Source: Amblyomma americanum (Eukaryota; Arthropoda; Arachnida; Ixodida; Ixodidae). From it: 64,000 bases of DNA. Below the pieces are notes generated by a model, which was not told where the DNA came from, ran no database searches, and saw only the letters and a program-made list of their open reading frames with translations. Below are positions 34,071 through 45,317 of the stretch, piece after piece. The translations under genes were made by a program, and so were the position numbers. The stretch is from assembly GCF_052857255.1 (NCBI RefSeq), contig NC_135505.1:27842499-27906498 (forward strand), given 5' to 3'. The stretch's first letter is position 1. Each line of letters begins with the position of its first letter.

Positions 34071-34478
34071 CTATTCATGACGATACAGCACCGCAGTGTT
34101 GTCAAAGTACGGTGTGCACAGGCAGGATTTGCAATATGCAACCAACTTTGATGAACAAGAGCCTCCCAAAGAATTGGCATGTTCCAACAGGCGATCATTG
34201 ATGCACCTGCCTGTTTGGCCCATGTAGAAATGGCCGCACGAGAACGGAATCCTGTAAACCACTCCAACGCTGCACTGCACAAACTGAGTGCCATGACGAA
34301 CTCCACACCCTTTTTTGGTGTCACCAATTCCTTTCTTGCGTTTCACTAACGCCGGAACCTTGCTCAATTTGTTTGGCGCAGAAAACAGGATCTTGCCACC
34401 AAACTTCTCCGCTATCTTCTTCCATTTGTGCGATAGGCTATGAACATATGGGATCACCGCCCCTGCCAACCGCCCCAT
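34071..34478 (-). pseudogene. Penelope-like GIY-YIG endonuclease
   Basis: 135 open codons. An N-terminal IPYVHSLSHKWKKIAEKFG segment is the connector downstream of RT. It is followed by GVVYRIPFSCGHFYMGQTGRC and INDRLLEH, which match the GIY-YIG core of Penelope-like elements (Y...Y-x-GQTGR-x-x-x-R-L-x-E). The Arg and Glu of that core are present. A stop after VLYRHE ends the frame in this copy, shortly before the LINE insertion point. The protein would nick target DNA. RT is not preserved here. Confidence 0.85.
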
Positions 34479-34487
34479 GCAATACCA

Positions 34488-35140
34488 ACTGGCGCACTTT
34501 GCAGTCTTACTTTACAAATTTTTTAAAAATAGGCGTTTTGAGTTACATGAGCGCTTTGTTCTGCATAGCAGTCAGCGCTGTAGTGCATCACAATACAGTT
34601 AGGATGTGCTAACTAGCAGGCCGGTTAACTAATACTGAATAGATATCTTTTAAACTATTACTGTTAGGCTCCTTAAATACTGAGAGGCGCGTAACCCACC
34701 GTAAGGAATATTCATATCAGTTTTTTATATTTCCAACACGCAGTTACCCTGTGGCCGAACAAATGTTCGGTAAAAATCGCGCCAATATACATGAGCTTTC
34801 GACAAGCTTGCTGGCAAAGCGAACTCTCCAAGTCACCTAACTCATCGAAATAGCCAAAATTTATCGGGCTACAGGGCTGACGGTAACCGCGTTTACGAAA
34901 TTCTAAAGGTGTATATGGATATTCCTTAGGGTGGGCTACACGCCTGTCGATAATTAAGGACCCTAACTATAATAGTTACCAGTTCACTATTCAATATTAG
35001 TTAACCAGCCTGCTAGTAGCACAACCTACATGCATTCTGATGTGCTACACCGCTGACTGTACTATGGCGAAAATAGCGCGCTTCTAACTCAAAAAGCCTA
35101 TTTTTGAAAACTCTGTAAAGTCTTAAGTGAAATATCCTGT
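34488..35140. repeat. Long inverted repeat (fold-back) element
   Basis: The left arm (about 34488-34770) and the reverse complement of the right arm (about 34855-35140) are collinear over about 270 bp with moderate divergence. Shared blocks include AAAAATAGGCNTTTTGAGTTA, CAGTCAGC, GCAGGCYGGTTAACTAATA and GGTCCTTAA-like sequence. The loop is about 85 bp. The right end terminates GTGAAATATCCTGT, giving an ACAGG terminus. No ORF. It has the shape of a non-autonomous DNA transposon with long terminal inverted repeats. Confidence 0.8.
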
Positions 35141-35473
35141 ATATGCTGCGATTTTTTGCTGACAACGAGAGGGGGTTTATTGCTTTCCGACGGCAGTGGC
35201 AGTCGCTAGCATGTTAAGGTGAGTCTCCGGCTTGATCCAGCTGGTACACGTTTCACAAAGGTACACAGCACCAAAATAACACCACGTAAGCCCAGCAGTA
35301 GACACATGACGGAAGCAGGTGTTTGCCTACCGGATGTTTGTCTCACACGTGGATTTAGTCGGACACATTATTTGAGCGCATTTCGCCCGCTTTACCCTTT
35401 GCTCTTTTCTTCTTGGTTTCTGATTTAATGTACCTCTGTTCCCTTGTCTTTTTATTTTGGCCTCGTTTGAAAT
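35141..35473. other. Unassigned DNA between fold-back copies
   Basis: No recognised gene or repeat. Confidence 0.4.
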
Positions 35474-35835
35474 ACAGGGCGCTTCGCCTAAGACTTCCCA
35501 CTATTTGTAAAAATAAGCTTTTTTTCTGTTAGAAGGCACTTTTTTCGACATAGCACAGTCAGCCGTGTAGTACATCAGAATACAGCTAAGCGATGCTAAC
35601 TTGCAGGTTGGTTAAAAAATACCGAATAGTTAATTCTAAATACTACTGTTGGGCTCCTTAATTAATGGGAGTTGTGTTGACCACCGTAAGCAATACCCAT
35701 ACCAGTTTTTAACATTTCGAAAACGCAGTTACCCTCGTTGCTGTGGCCCAACAGACTTCGACTGCATCCTGCCAAAATACATGCGCTCCAGTCCAGTGCA
35801 CGTGACTCGCCGAAATAGCTTGTCTCGACACTGAC
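35474..35835 (+). repeat. Third, single-arm copy of the fold-back family
   Basis: It begins ATACAGGGCGCTTCGCCTAAG, matching the right-end ATACAGGATATTTCACTTAAG read in reverse. It is collinear with the left arm (GTGTAGTACATCAGAATACA, GCTAACTTGCAGG, GGGCTCCTTAATTAA, CGAAAACGCAGTTACCCT). The opposite arm was not found, so this is a solo arm or half element. Confidence 0.7.
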
Positions 35836-36699
35836 GGCCAGCACACTGCAAGCATCAGCATGCTCGGTCATCGACGCACCGTCCCCTTACGCAGACTGCG
35901 CATACCAGCCACCCTGTCAAGCTTCTGTGTACCCGGTCATCCAAGCGCCCTTCTCCCGCGGAGCCTGCGCACAAGAACCACCGTGCTATGACGATCGCTG
36001 GGCGCTATCACGGCCAGCTTCATCGACATCAAAAACTCCGGCTATAAAAAGAACGCTGCCTACAAGTTCCTTCAGTGGGCACGTCAAGGCGGATTTAAAG
36101 TGGTGGCGAAGGCTGGGCCGAAAAGTGGTTTAGCGCGACTGCAGCACAACCAGAGGATGGGGGGCAAAACACTCATATAAAGAAATGATAAAGCTACAAA
36201 ATTGGAATGTAATCTGCCAATAGAAAAGAAAAAATATATTAGCACCTTGTTTTATGAAAGAGGTAAGTCATTTTATTAAAACCTGGCAAATTTTGTATTT
36301 TTGCAACACTCTTGACCTGCCCCCTATTCATGAGTGTGCGGTGCATTACAGCGCGTCTTTGCAGGCCTTGTTTCGATACCCGGCTAACCCGGCCACAGAC
36401 ATGCTTCGCCAGTGTCTGGAAGTGTTGCTGCCTTTCTATGCTGCCCCTCCTTTACCAGTCACTTTCATTGCGTTCCCAATTGCACATTAACAAGGCCATA
36501 ACTAGCAGGAACTCGAGCACATTTGACTGGCAAAGGTTGGGGCGCGCTGAAAGGCAGCAACCTTCGAGAGGTACGGGCAAGCTCGAAAACGCGGATTCTA
36601 CAGAAAGACCGCTTTATAATTCGCGCCAAAAGCATACGTATGCGTGACGTCATTCTACGTCACGTTTGCGTAGTTTGCCCCCCAAAATCCAGGGGACGC
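35836..36699. other. Unassigned DNA
   Basis: No coding or element feature recognised. The start of the CR1-like 5' UTR may lie within the last 60 bp (GCGTGACGTCATTCTACGTC). Confidence 0.5.
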
Positions 36700-36909
36700 T
36701 AGAGTGCCCACGAGCCGCCATTTTTGGACCAATGGGCGTCTATGGAGCCTTCGCTACCAGTGTACATCTACCTTGGGCACGTCGGCTGGCTTCGTGTCAG
36801 CATCATGTCAAACCCGCTCGTATTTTGCATGCAGGTCAGTAACACATTTTCTACTGTTAAAACAAGCGACCGATGTTTCATTCAGCTGACGTGCCCACAT
36901 AGTGTCGCT

Positions 36910-37636
36910 ATGGTCCTCCTTGATTTAAATGATTTTGTTTTATCTTTGTTGATGCTTTGCGGCGATGTAGAGCCCAACCCCGGGCCCCCGACTGAACAAA
37001 TGCTAGCTGAACTACTCGAAGGCCAAAAGAACATCCAAAGACGCCTAAATGAAATTGAATCTAAACTAGAATTAGTAGAAGCCTCAGTAACAGCCATCAA
37101 GGAAATGAATGTAAAAATATGTAGCCTTGAGAAGACTATTCGAAATTTAGAAGGCAAACTGACTGATTTAGAAGACCGCTCAAGGCGGAACAACATCCTG
37201 GTTTATGGTATTCCCGAGAAAGTCGAAGAAACACATGATGACCTAATTAAAAGAGTAGTCGAGGACGTATTTGATACCACGCTTGGTGTGCGAGTAACGT
37301 CCGCTGAACGAATACACAGGATAGGCCGGATTCAGCCAGATAAATCTAGGCCAATTATAATAAAACTGATGGACCACCGTGAAAAAGTTGATGTACTGAA
37401 GAATTGCTTCAAGTTGAAAGGCAAAAAAATCTGTCTCGGAGGATTTTTCAATGCCCACTAGGCAAAAGCGAAAGAAATTATGGGACAGCACAAGCGAAAT
37501 TAGAGCAAGTGGAGAGAAAGTTAAGCTGCTCTACGACAAAATCAAGATAAATAATGAGCTGTTTCAATGGGACGAGGACAGCAATAGAAGGGTTCCTGTT
37601 GGCAAACAAGCAAGCAGGCATAGCCGTCAAAGCTGA
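36910..37636 (+). pseudogene. LINE ORF1 with N-terminal 2A-like sequence
   Basis: ATG at 36910 gives a hydrophobic N terminus (MVLLDLNDFVLSLLMLC) followed by GDVEPNPGP, the complete 2A consensus D-V/I-E-x-N-P-G-P; the predicted break lies between G (codon ending 36984) and P (36985-36987). A coiled coil follows (about residues 30-95) and ends in LEDRSRRNNILVYGIPE. An L1/CR1-type RRM-like domain (ERIHRIGR ... RPIIIKL) comes next, then a basic tail. A frameshift near 37455 moves the tail (MPTRQKRKKLWDSTSEIR) to another frame. An upstream in-frame stretch from 36724 gives an alternative longer N terminus. It should bind LINE RNA; the leader plus 2A would be released co-translationally. Confidence 0.85.
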
Positions 37637-37659
37637 ACCGAAACTTGCAATAAAAAGTC

Positions 37660-40441
37660 TCTTAGATGCATCAACCTTAATGCTCGGAGCATCATAAATA
37701 AATCCGAAGACCTGGAGAGCATAGTATCAGCGTACAAACCGCACATAATAATTGTAACAGAAACTTGGTTAAACTCTAGCATTCGCGACGACGAGATTAC
37801 ACCGCCAGGTTACAGTATGTTTCGAAAAGACAGGAATTCCCGAGGGGGTGGTGTGGCAATTATATTTCAAGAAGCGCTAAATGTAACACGTCTACCTGAC
37901 ATACCTGCGATTGAATGTGTTATCGCGAAAGTACATCTAAAGGAATTAAACTTCATCGTAGGCGGATTCTACAGGCCCACAAATAGCGATAGTACGTTTT
38001 TTGATGAACTGAACGAATTTCTATGTTCTACCAAAAGTCTTTCTTCAAACATGTTACTTGGCGGCGACTTCAATATTCCTTCTATTTGCTGGGACGGCCC
38101 ATTTCCCGATCCCCTGTCTGGGGCAGCTGAACCACTTGTTGACCTAATAATTTTGCACGGCTTAACACAACTGGTAAAGCGTCCAACCCGCATCCTGAAC
38201 GACACTTCTTCGATATTAGATCTTTTCCTGGTCAGCAGTAGCCTACTTCAGCGTGATCCAAAAATACTTGTTACTGAGGGCATATCTGACCACCAAATGA
38301 TATGCTTAACCTTGGAACTCAAATATGTGACAAAAAACAAAAAGAAAGAACGTTTGGTGCCAATCTTTTCACGTGCTAGTGACGTCGACATATTAGATGC
38401 CTTAGATAGTTCATTCTCTAACTTTGTCCTTCTTGCCGAATCAACTGAATGCTGCGTGGACGACCTGTGGTGCTTTTTCAAAGAACTTGTTCCGAGGTGC
38501 ATCAAGCGCTTCATTCCCGTGCGGCTGAAGAGAACGCAACAAATGAATCCCTGTAAAACAAAAGAAATTGTACGCCTGGGAAGAAAAGCGAAAAAAAAAT
38601 TAGAAAGCAGCATCGCAGGTGCCCTTCGGCAACTAATGCAGATAAGCTTTGCGCATTACGTTTGCAGTTGAAAGACAGTATCAGTAAAGCCAAAAAACAC
38701 TTCTGCACTGTTTCTATGAAGAATTTTCTCCTTTCTTCCCCGGCAAAGTTTTGGCGCCATTTCTCTTCAAAAAAGGAGCCCTTGCCCAGTTTCTGCATAA
38801 ATAATGAAACAGTGACCGATAAAGCATTGATAGTAGTGTCATTTAATGAGTTGTTTTGCTCTGTGTTTACAAACGACGATGGTATAAGACCAAGTTTCAA
38901 CCTGCCCGCTAATTGTCCTCCTATCGATAATGTCTGCATATCAGAACAAGGCGTTCTGTTATTATTGCTTAACTTAGATACTAAAAAATCCCCGGGAATT
39001 GATGGCATACCAAACGCCTTCCTTGTAAGGTATGCCGAATAGTGTTCAAAATACTTGAGTTTACTATTTAGCAAATCCTTGTCGCGAGCAGAGTTACCAA
39101 ATTATTGGAAATATGCCAAGATTACACCAATACCCAAAACAGGAGACCGCTCATTAATTACTTCATACAGGCCCAACTCAATACTCTGCACATGCGCCAA
39201 GACATTCGAGCATATTATCTTCAAGCATATTATGACGTTTGTCGAAATTAATAACATCATAGCAGCACGGGTTCCGTAAAGGGCTATCGACTACAACGCA
39301 GCTAGTCGAAACTGTTCACGACATCGCAGCAGTTCTAGATAGGCAAGGCCAAGTTGATATGATTTTCTTAGATTTCGAAAAGGCATTTGACCGCGTCTGT
39401 CACCAAAAGTTGCTTCTAAAATTAAAACAGATATTAAAAAATGAGTCACCGCTACAATGGATAGAGGCATATCTTTCATCAAGGAAACAAAGCGTGTTCA
39501 TTGATGGAATGTGTTCAAGGCCGGCACTTGTTCGTTCCGGCATCCCAGAGGGATCTGTTCTCGGCCCGTTATTTTTTCTTATCCTTATTAACGACATAGT
39601 AACGAATATACCGGTGAAAATCAGGTTGTTTGCAGACGACTGCATCCTTTATAATGAAATTAACAGCCCGAGAGACCAGGCCGTATTAAATTCTTCACTT
39701 ACCGCTCTCGAAACATGGTGCTTGACATGGCAAATGAAGATAAATACAAAGAAAACAGTAGCAATGACAGTCACCAGGAAACGGCCACCATTACCCTTTA
39801 AATACTGCATCAATGGACAGGTTCTCTCTTCTGTACTAAGTTACAAATACTTAGGTGTAATTCTAACATCCGACCTCAGATGGAATGAACACGTAACCTA
39901 CATCACAAAAAAGGCCATGCAGAAACTGGGATATCTGAGGAGATGTTTGCGACAGTCAACACAAGAAATAAAACTTCTAGCGTATAAAACCTACATTAGA
40001 CCAATCCTTGAATATTCCTGTATTGTATGGGATCCATGGACCCAGCAAAATATCAATAAGTTGGAGAGCATTCAAAGAAAATCGGTAAGATTTATATTCA
40101 GTTCCTATAGCTGACGCACTTCACCAAGCATACTTGTTAAACAGGCTGGCTTAGACCCACTACGAATCAGACGGTATCGGGAAAGGTTGAAGATCATGTA
40201 TCTACTGTACCATGACAAACTAGGAGTAGAAAAGAATAAGTGCATTGAACAAGTCACTAGACGCCCAACGCGATCGCATCACTCAAAAAAATTAAAGGAA
40301 TATTGTACTAAAACCGATGGTTTCAAAAATTCATATTTCCCACGAATGGTCCGAGATTGGAACTTGCCGTCTCCAAACACAGTGGAAAGTCGATCCGCCG
40401 AGTCATTCTGCAGCGCGCTAAAGAAAAACATAGGTATGTAA
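37660..40441 (+). pseudogene. LINE ORF2: endonuclease and RT
   Basis: It begins near 37660 with INLNARSIINKSEDLES. The endonuclease motifs are IVTETWLNS, RGGGVAIIF, GGDFNIPSICW and GISDHQMI. RT begins with TKKSPGIDGIPNAFL (about 38980), then TPIPKTGDRS, DMIFLDFEKAFDRVCHQKLL, RSGIPEGSVLGPLFF and RLFADDCILYN (FADD). It ends KNSYFPRMVRDWN at about 40330. Defects: a frameshift near 38665, TAG 39040-39042, a frameshift between 39280 and 39359, and TGA 40112-40114. The glutamate in IPEG replaces the usual PQG Gln. Catalytic Asp residues are intact. Confidence 0.9.
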
Positions 40442-40704
40442 ATTTTTTATTGGAAACAGATGAAGTATAACCTGTCTTATTTATTTGTTGTGATTTTCCC
40501 TATCACAGCGATGGTCTAAAATTAGCATTCATGTGCCTACATTTTTTTTACTTTTTTATGCGAAAACTGTGCTAAAAATGTTTTGCAGTAATTTTTATGC
40601 TGTGTTATGTTTGTTTCTATCTTATTTCCCACTCCTGCCTAAGGCCTCAAATAAGGCTGGCAGTATCTTCGAAATAAATAATAAATAAATAAATAAATAA
40701 ATAA

Positions 40705-40999
40705 GAAACTGCGCAAAGCAAAGGGCCTCCCAGCGTTAGCTTCTTCAAGTTTCATGCGGAAGTCTTCCAACCTCAGATTATCAGGTGTAGAAATTGTAGC
40801 TGGCTGAGAAATACAAAACTCAGACGGAGATTTTATAAGCCTACACGGGCGCAAACAAAAAACTCATAAAACATTCTTCAGTGCCCCGTCAATCTCTTAG
40901 CTCTATGAAAACATTGCTTTTCACGATGAGACTGGCAAGGTTTTCGAGCTGTGGCAGGTGTGTATAAGGTGTAAACTGCTCGATGAAAAGGAAAAAAAA
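40705..40999. other. Unassigned DNA
   Basis: Short spacer between the LINE tail and the Penelope-like element; nothing recognised. Confidence 0.4.
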
Positions 41000-41395
41000 A
41001 GATATTGTGGTCGCTGTCTATATTTGTGTTAGTGAAGGAAAAGCGCAGAATGACGGGACGCGACAGGAGACAGGAGCTGACTTACACAGTTTATTTCGAA
41101 GAAGCACGGCTCCTTGCCCCGTCTGTCCTACCACATGCGTCACATCCATATCGCTCATTCACTTGAAAATCACAAAAGAAGTTTTGTAATCATAGCGGTA
41201 AATCACATGTCAAGTTAATTCTTTGTTAACGCGACGGATAGCGTAATGATACAATGGTCGCGCCACTTCGCTATCGAAGCTGCCTCGATGACTTTGCGGA
41301 CCAACTGATCCTTGTGGAAACACAACTACTCTGCATTTGTTAAGTTCAGGCGCACAGGTGTTTGAAGAGCAATCTCTGTAGTGGCACCCTAGATT

Positions 41396-41701
41396 TCAGC
41401 ATGCTTGCTTGAAATTCGTTGTGTGTTCTATTAGTATTTCGTTCATACATCTGCCAGTCTGGGCAATATATTCTTTCCCACCAGTCAATGGCAGCGAATA
41501 CGCCGGGCCCTTCGCGCATTCCACAAATGGGTTTTTGTGCTTTATCGTGTGTCCCTGCTTCTCTTTCGTCGGATTAACATTCACACGTCTGCAAAGGCTT
41601 TTCAAATTGTTAGGGGCAGTAAGCTTCACCACATTCACGCGAGCTTTCCGGCCAATTCTTTTTAGGCGATGAGAAACGTTATGAATATAAGGTATTGTCA
41701 A
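41396..41701 (-). pseudogene. Penelope-like GIY-YIG endonuclease
   Basis: 101 open codons reading TIPYIHNVSHRLKRIGRKA, then GHTIKHKNPFVECAKG-type sequence and AYSLPLTGGKEYIAQTGRC plus MNEILIEH. This is equivalent to the domain at 34071-34478, but the core Arg of N-x-R-L is changed (NEIL) and the GQT is AQT, suggesting decay. A stop follows FKQAC, and the C-terminal tail continues in another frame. Confidence 0.75.
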
Positions 41702-41779
41702 TACCTCTATCTTTTCTCTCCTTTTTTTTTTGGTACGATCTTGTTGCTCAGGCCCAGCTCACCTACCTCGGGTGCTTTT

Positions 41780-42420
41780 TTATTTGCTTGGCTTCAGATA
41801 CCAGCAAGTTCGAGGGGTAACCCGCACTTCAATACCAGTCTCTCTTGCGAAGAAAGCTTGTGAACGCACAAACTTCCTTAAGGCATTTGCCAGGCACAAG
41901 TTCACGATAGCTCTTTTGGCCAGCTTTGAGTGAGCCGATTGAAACGGGAGTGGCGCCTTGTCCCCATGACCATATGCGCAACATGCGTGCCCTCTAGCAA
42001 ACTCAAGTCTAAGATCCAAAAATCTCAGGGACCCTCGAACAGGAAGCTAACGAGTTACTCAAAGTGGCGGCAAAGCTTGAGCAAAAGGACACACTGCTTC
42101 TTGGTTATTCGGACCTTGGCAGTCACAAACAACAAGGTAATCGTCGACATACCGAAAGACTTTTCTAACATTTCTACCCGAAAGGCTTACTTTACGGGCC
42201 CTGTCTTTTGGGGCAGATACAAATCAATGAGTAAGGGTGCAATACAGGAACCACTGCATACACCGCGTTTCTGCAGATACACTTTTTCCCCCCAGAGGAC
42301 ATGAGTCGACCTCAGGTACACTGATAGGTGTTCCAACAAGAATCTGTGAATGGACATCCCGCATGCGGTTTGAATACCCAACAGGCCCAAGCTGCAGTCC
42401 TGGCCGTCTATACTATGCAA
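41780..42420 (-). pseudogene. Penelope-like reverse transcriptase, C-terminal half
   Basis: At 42420-42187 the translation reads FLLEHLSVYLRSTHVLWGE, then YLQKRGVCSGSCIAPLLIDL, the Penelope RT block (QK-x-GVC-x-GS-x-x-AP). Shortly after comes FRYVDDYLVVCD (about 42130-42165), the YVDD active site. The thumb follows as LRFLDLRLEF and the connector as LAKRAIVNLCLANALRKF. Two or more frameshifts separate the pieces. This enzyme type resembles telomerase RT. Confidence 0.8.
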
Positions 42421-42470
42421 AACATGAGCACAGTATTAGCATCCTGACTGAGCTCGTAGCAGAGTGACTA

Positions 42471-43519
42471 GGGGAGAGAGAGAGAGGCAGGGGGAACGTA
42501 AAGCAAAACTGAGCTAGTACCTGACGTAGTGCTGTGCGCGTGTGTTTTTATGGCTCCATCATGAACTAATCACGCGCCCAACCTGTCCACATTTCTTATT
42601 GTGTAAATAGTTTGTGTATATTACCTCTCTCCCTATCCTCTCTTGCTGTCACCTCACCTCTTTCATTTCATTTCTCCATTCTGCCTGCTGCCTTTTATTT
42701 CCGCTGCCCCAGCTCAGGTGCTTCAGTATCGATGGCAGATGCCGGGGCTAGCAAAAATCTTTTCCTTCCTTTTCATTATTATTTTAATAAAACCACTTAC
42801 TGTTAGTACCTGAGATATACATCTCCTGCTCTTTTACGAGCTTCAGCTTTTATCATTGTAGAAGAAAATGATGAAAACGTTCACTTACCAGACCACAGTT
42901 ATAGAGGAATATGCAGAGATGCAGCTCATGCATCAGTGCAGTTTGCTGAGTACTTCCTGTTTGACGCGAAATAAGGGTTTCGCCTCATTTATTCGCAGAA
43001 AAACGGGGCTACATCAGCCCGCCCTCCTCACACAGCCGCATTGCGCATGCGTGCCTCTCCTCTCCTACCGCGCCACAATGGTTTAAAACAAACCGCCGAC
43101 AACGCGCCTAACTGTAATCACGTGAGCCTGAATATGCAGCTGCCGGCACGCGAGGGAATATGTGAGCGAGTGGCCCGCTGGAAATTTCACGGCAATTTCC
43201 GTGCAGCTTGATACCGTCGAGTTTTGCGAAAACAAGCACATAACGCACGCATACGACGCACAAAGAGCGCGGACTGCGGGAAAAAACAAAGGACTGGCAC
43301 GCTACCAAAGAATCTGCGTTGTGAACAGTCCACTGGCTTCGCACGTGATTCGAAGCCCCGTGCTTGTGTTCCTTATGTATTCGTGGCATCACAGAAGTGA
43401 TCATAGCTTCCCTACTATTTGCGAAAGTCAGCATAAAAGAGCCGATGGTTTCGTGTACTCTGCCTGGGCACTGTTAGTCCAAATGCAGCTGTCAGATCGG
43501 GAGAGCAAAAGTGACTCAT
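42471..43519. other. Unassigned DNA
   Basis: A GA-rich stretch lies at 42475-42492. The longest frames (43108-43434 minus, 43162-43536 plus) overlap each other and have no recognisable motif. Confidence 0.5.
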
Positions 43520-44805
43520 TGCAGGCACTTCTGTAGAAATATCACGTACTCTGCTGGGATTAGAAACTATCGTGAACACTTATTTGGTAAAATTATACGC
43601 TTGGATGCAGGCGAACAAGTTTAGCTTAAACTTGTCAAAAACCAGGTACATAATTTTCAGACCTATTAATGCTCCTGTTCATTGCACACTTAACCTAACA
43701 TACGCCAAGACAAAACTGCAACAGGTAACAACTCAGAAGTTTCTTAGCGTCTGGTTTAATGAACATTTATCATGGAGTAAACATATTTCAAAACTTCTCA
43801 TTGACCTTAGAAAAACTGTTGGTTGTCTTTACCGGATCAGCAATCTCCTGCCCGTTTCCCTAAAAGTTTCCATATACTGCGCGCTACTTTTTTTCCAAAT
43901 TTTCATAATTTGCACTGGTCTGGGGTACTACAACAATAAGTAATTTTCATAAGTTATTGCTTTTGTAAAAGAAGGCATTGCGGGCTATAGTGGGTTACCA
44001 TGGTCGGCCGGAAAACCTACCAACATCACAACTCTACCATAAGCATAATTTACTTAAAGCAAACCACGCTTAAATATTTCGCCTGTTACAGTACATCTAT
44101 CGTATTCGTTTGTATTCCATTGCTCCAAACCACCCTCCTTCTAAATACCCCCTTCGGAAACACAGAAACTTGGTCCCTAGCACAAGGACAAATTACGGCA
44201 AACAAAACCTCGATTACCAGATTCCAGTTGTTCTCAATAGCTCATCTTTAAGTGTCATGTTTGATCTCCCCAAGAACACATTTAAAAAAGACATCAAAAG
44301 GTTACTAATCAGCACAGACTCAATATAATTTCAGTTTTTACTTAGTGTAGCATCTCTTATTTTCGTGTCATGCTGTTTGTGTGTGTGTTTTCTTTAGTGA
44401 CCTCATGGCATGTTTATACAGTGCCTTTGATTTGATATATGGTGCATTGTGTATGTATCAAAAGTAATTTTTTTACGGTGATATTGTCGTTTGATACAAT
44501 GTATTTTGTTCACCATCATACTATGTTAATATTTGTTACTTCTATGCCTTTTTCCCTTCTCTCTTCATCCTTTTAGTCCCCTAATCCCTCTTCCCCAGTG
44601 CAGGGTAGCCAACCGGAACCCCTTTTTGGTTAACATCCCTGCCTTTCCCTCCTCCTCATTATCTATCTATTTTATTTCTGTGTTGCTCACTCCTGTATAA
44701 AGTGATTAGGGGAACTGTGAACTCGTCAAACTTTACCGCCTTTTGTCGCGGTTCCCTCCTTCATTCTTGATGGAAAAAAAACCTCGACCTCAACCTCATC
44801 CTCAA
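43520..44805 (+). mobile_element. CR1-like LINE 3' part
   Basis: 5'-truncated. At 43572-43943 it reads AWMQANKFSLNLSKTRYIIF, KFLSVWFNEHLSWSKHISKL and ISNLLPVSLKVSIYCAL: the RT thumb region after the active site. Pieces in other frames continue to SVMFDLPKNTFKKDIKRLL (44262-44318) and a stop at 44328. A 3' UTR (CCCCAGTGCAGGGTAGCCAA near 44595) leads to an (ACCTCA)n-like end at about 44780-44815. The family differs from the GATT-tailed LINE but belongs to the same group. The 3' boundary is uncertain. Confidence 0.65.
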
Positions 44806-45317
44806 CCTCAAATTCACTGTCTCTTAGTTGACGTATCACCCAAAGTGAAACCAATTTCAATGCAGACAACCGACGCTGTCAACCAAAACAGTAGTGCCTT
44901 CCCAAGTATCGCTCGTATAAGATGCAGATAAACCTTTTCTGTACGCGCTCAACCCTCGTACTCTCACTCGATACAGCGCTACAAAATTCGTCTTGACAGA
45001 ACAATGGACATGTTAAGGTGGAGAAAACACTGTTTAGATCTGAACTATTTCGTCACACTCTTGAAATATGCTCACGCCACCTTAAGAGTGGAATGCAAAA
45101 GCATTAAATTTCACATACGCGGCAGCTTCTGTTCGAACTTCTGTTTGTGTTTGCCTCAGCTTCTTTACAACTGCCAGCCCATCAATCGCAATATTTAGAC
45201 TGCTAGCTGCAGCAACAAGCAACTGCTATTCTGTGGCAGTGTCGACATCTTTTTAGTGATTTTTGAAGAGGAATTGGCGCAATAACTGTCTCACTATTCC
45301 GTGGGTACCTCAACCAT
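44806..45317. other. Unassigned DNA
   Basis: Nothing recognised. Confidence 0.4.

Larger units (their letters stand above)
30298..34480 (-). mobile_element. Penelope-like element 3' part, split by a LINE
   Basis: Minus strand. The GIY-YIG endonuclease occupies 34478-34071. The frame's C-terminal tail and 3' UTR continue at 30609-30298, after the inserted LINE (30630-34046). The junction is joined by a 20 bp duplication (30610-30629 and 34047-34066). Downstream of the insertion the translation gives a YHIFTEADSC...MALSKREI tail, as in other Penelope-like endonucleases. The RT domain is missing beyond 34480, so the copy was 5'-truncated before the LINE entered. Confidence 0.8.
36700..40704 (+). 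mobile_element. CR1/L2-like LINE, near full length, with 2A peptide
   Basis: About 4.0 kb on the plus strand. ORF1 is 36910-37636, ORF2 about 37660-40441, with a short 3' UTR and an (AAAT)n tail (40672-40704). ORF1 starts with a hydrophobic stretch and a 2A-like motif, then a coiled coil and a nucleic-acid-binding domain. ORF2 has an AP-type endonuclease and RT without RNase H. The 5' boundary is uncertain because no duplication could be defined. ORF1 has one frameshift and ORF2 two frameshifts and two nonsense codons, so the copy is inactive but quite intact. Confidence 0.88.
41000..42470 (-). mobile_element. Penelope-like element, RT and GIY-YIG, 5'-truncated
   Basis: Minus strand. The RT C-terminal half lies at about 42470-41780, a low-complexity T/C break at 41700-41740, the GIY-YIG endonuclease at 41701-41396, its C-terminal tail (RDQLVRKVIEAASIAKWRD, about 41290-41350) and a 3' UTR to about 41000. 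The RT active site and both domains are readable in several frames. It belongs to a different family from the copy at 30298-34480. The 3' end is not sharply defined. Confidence 0.75.
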
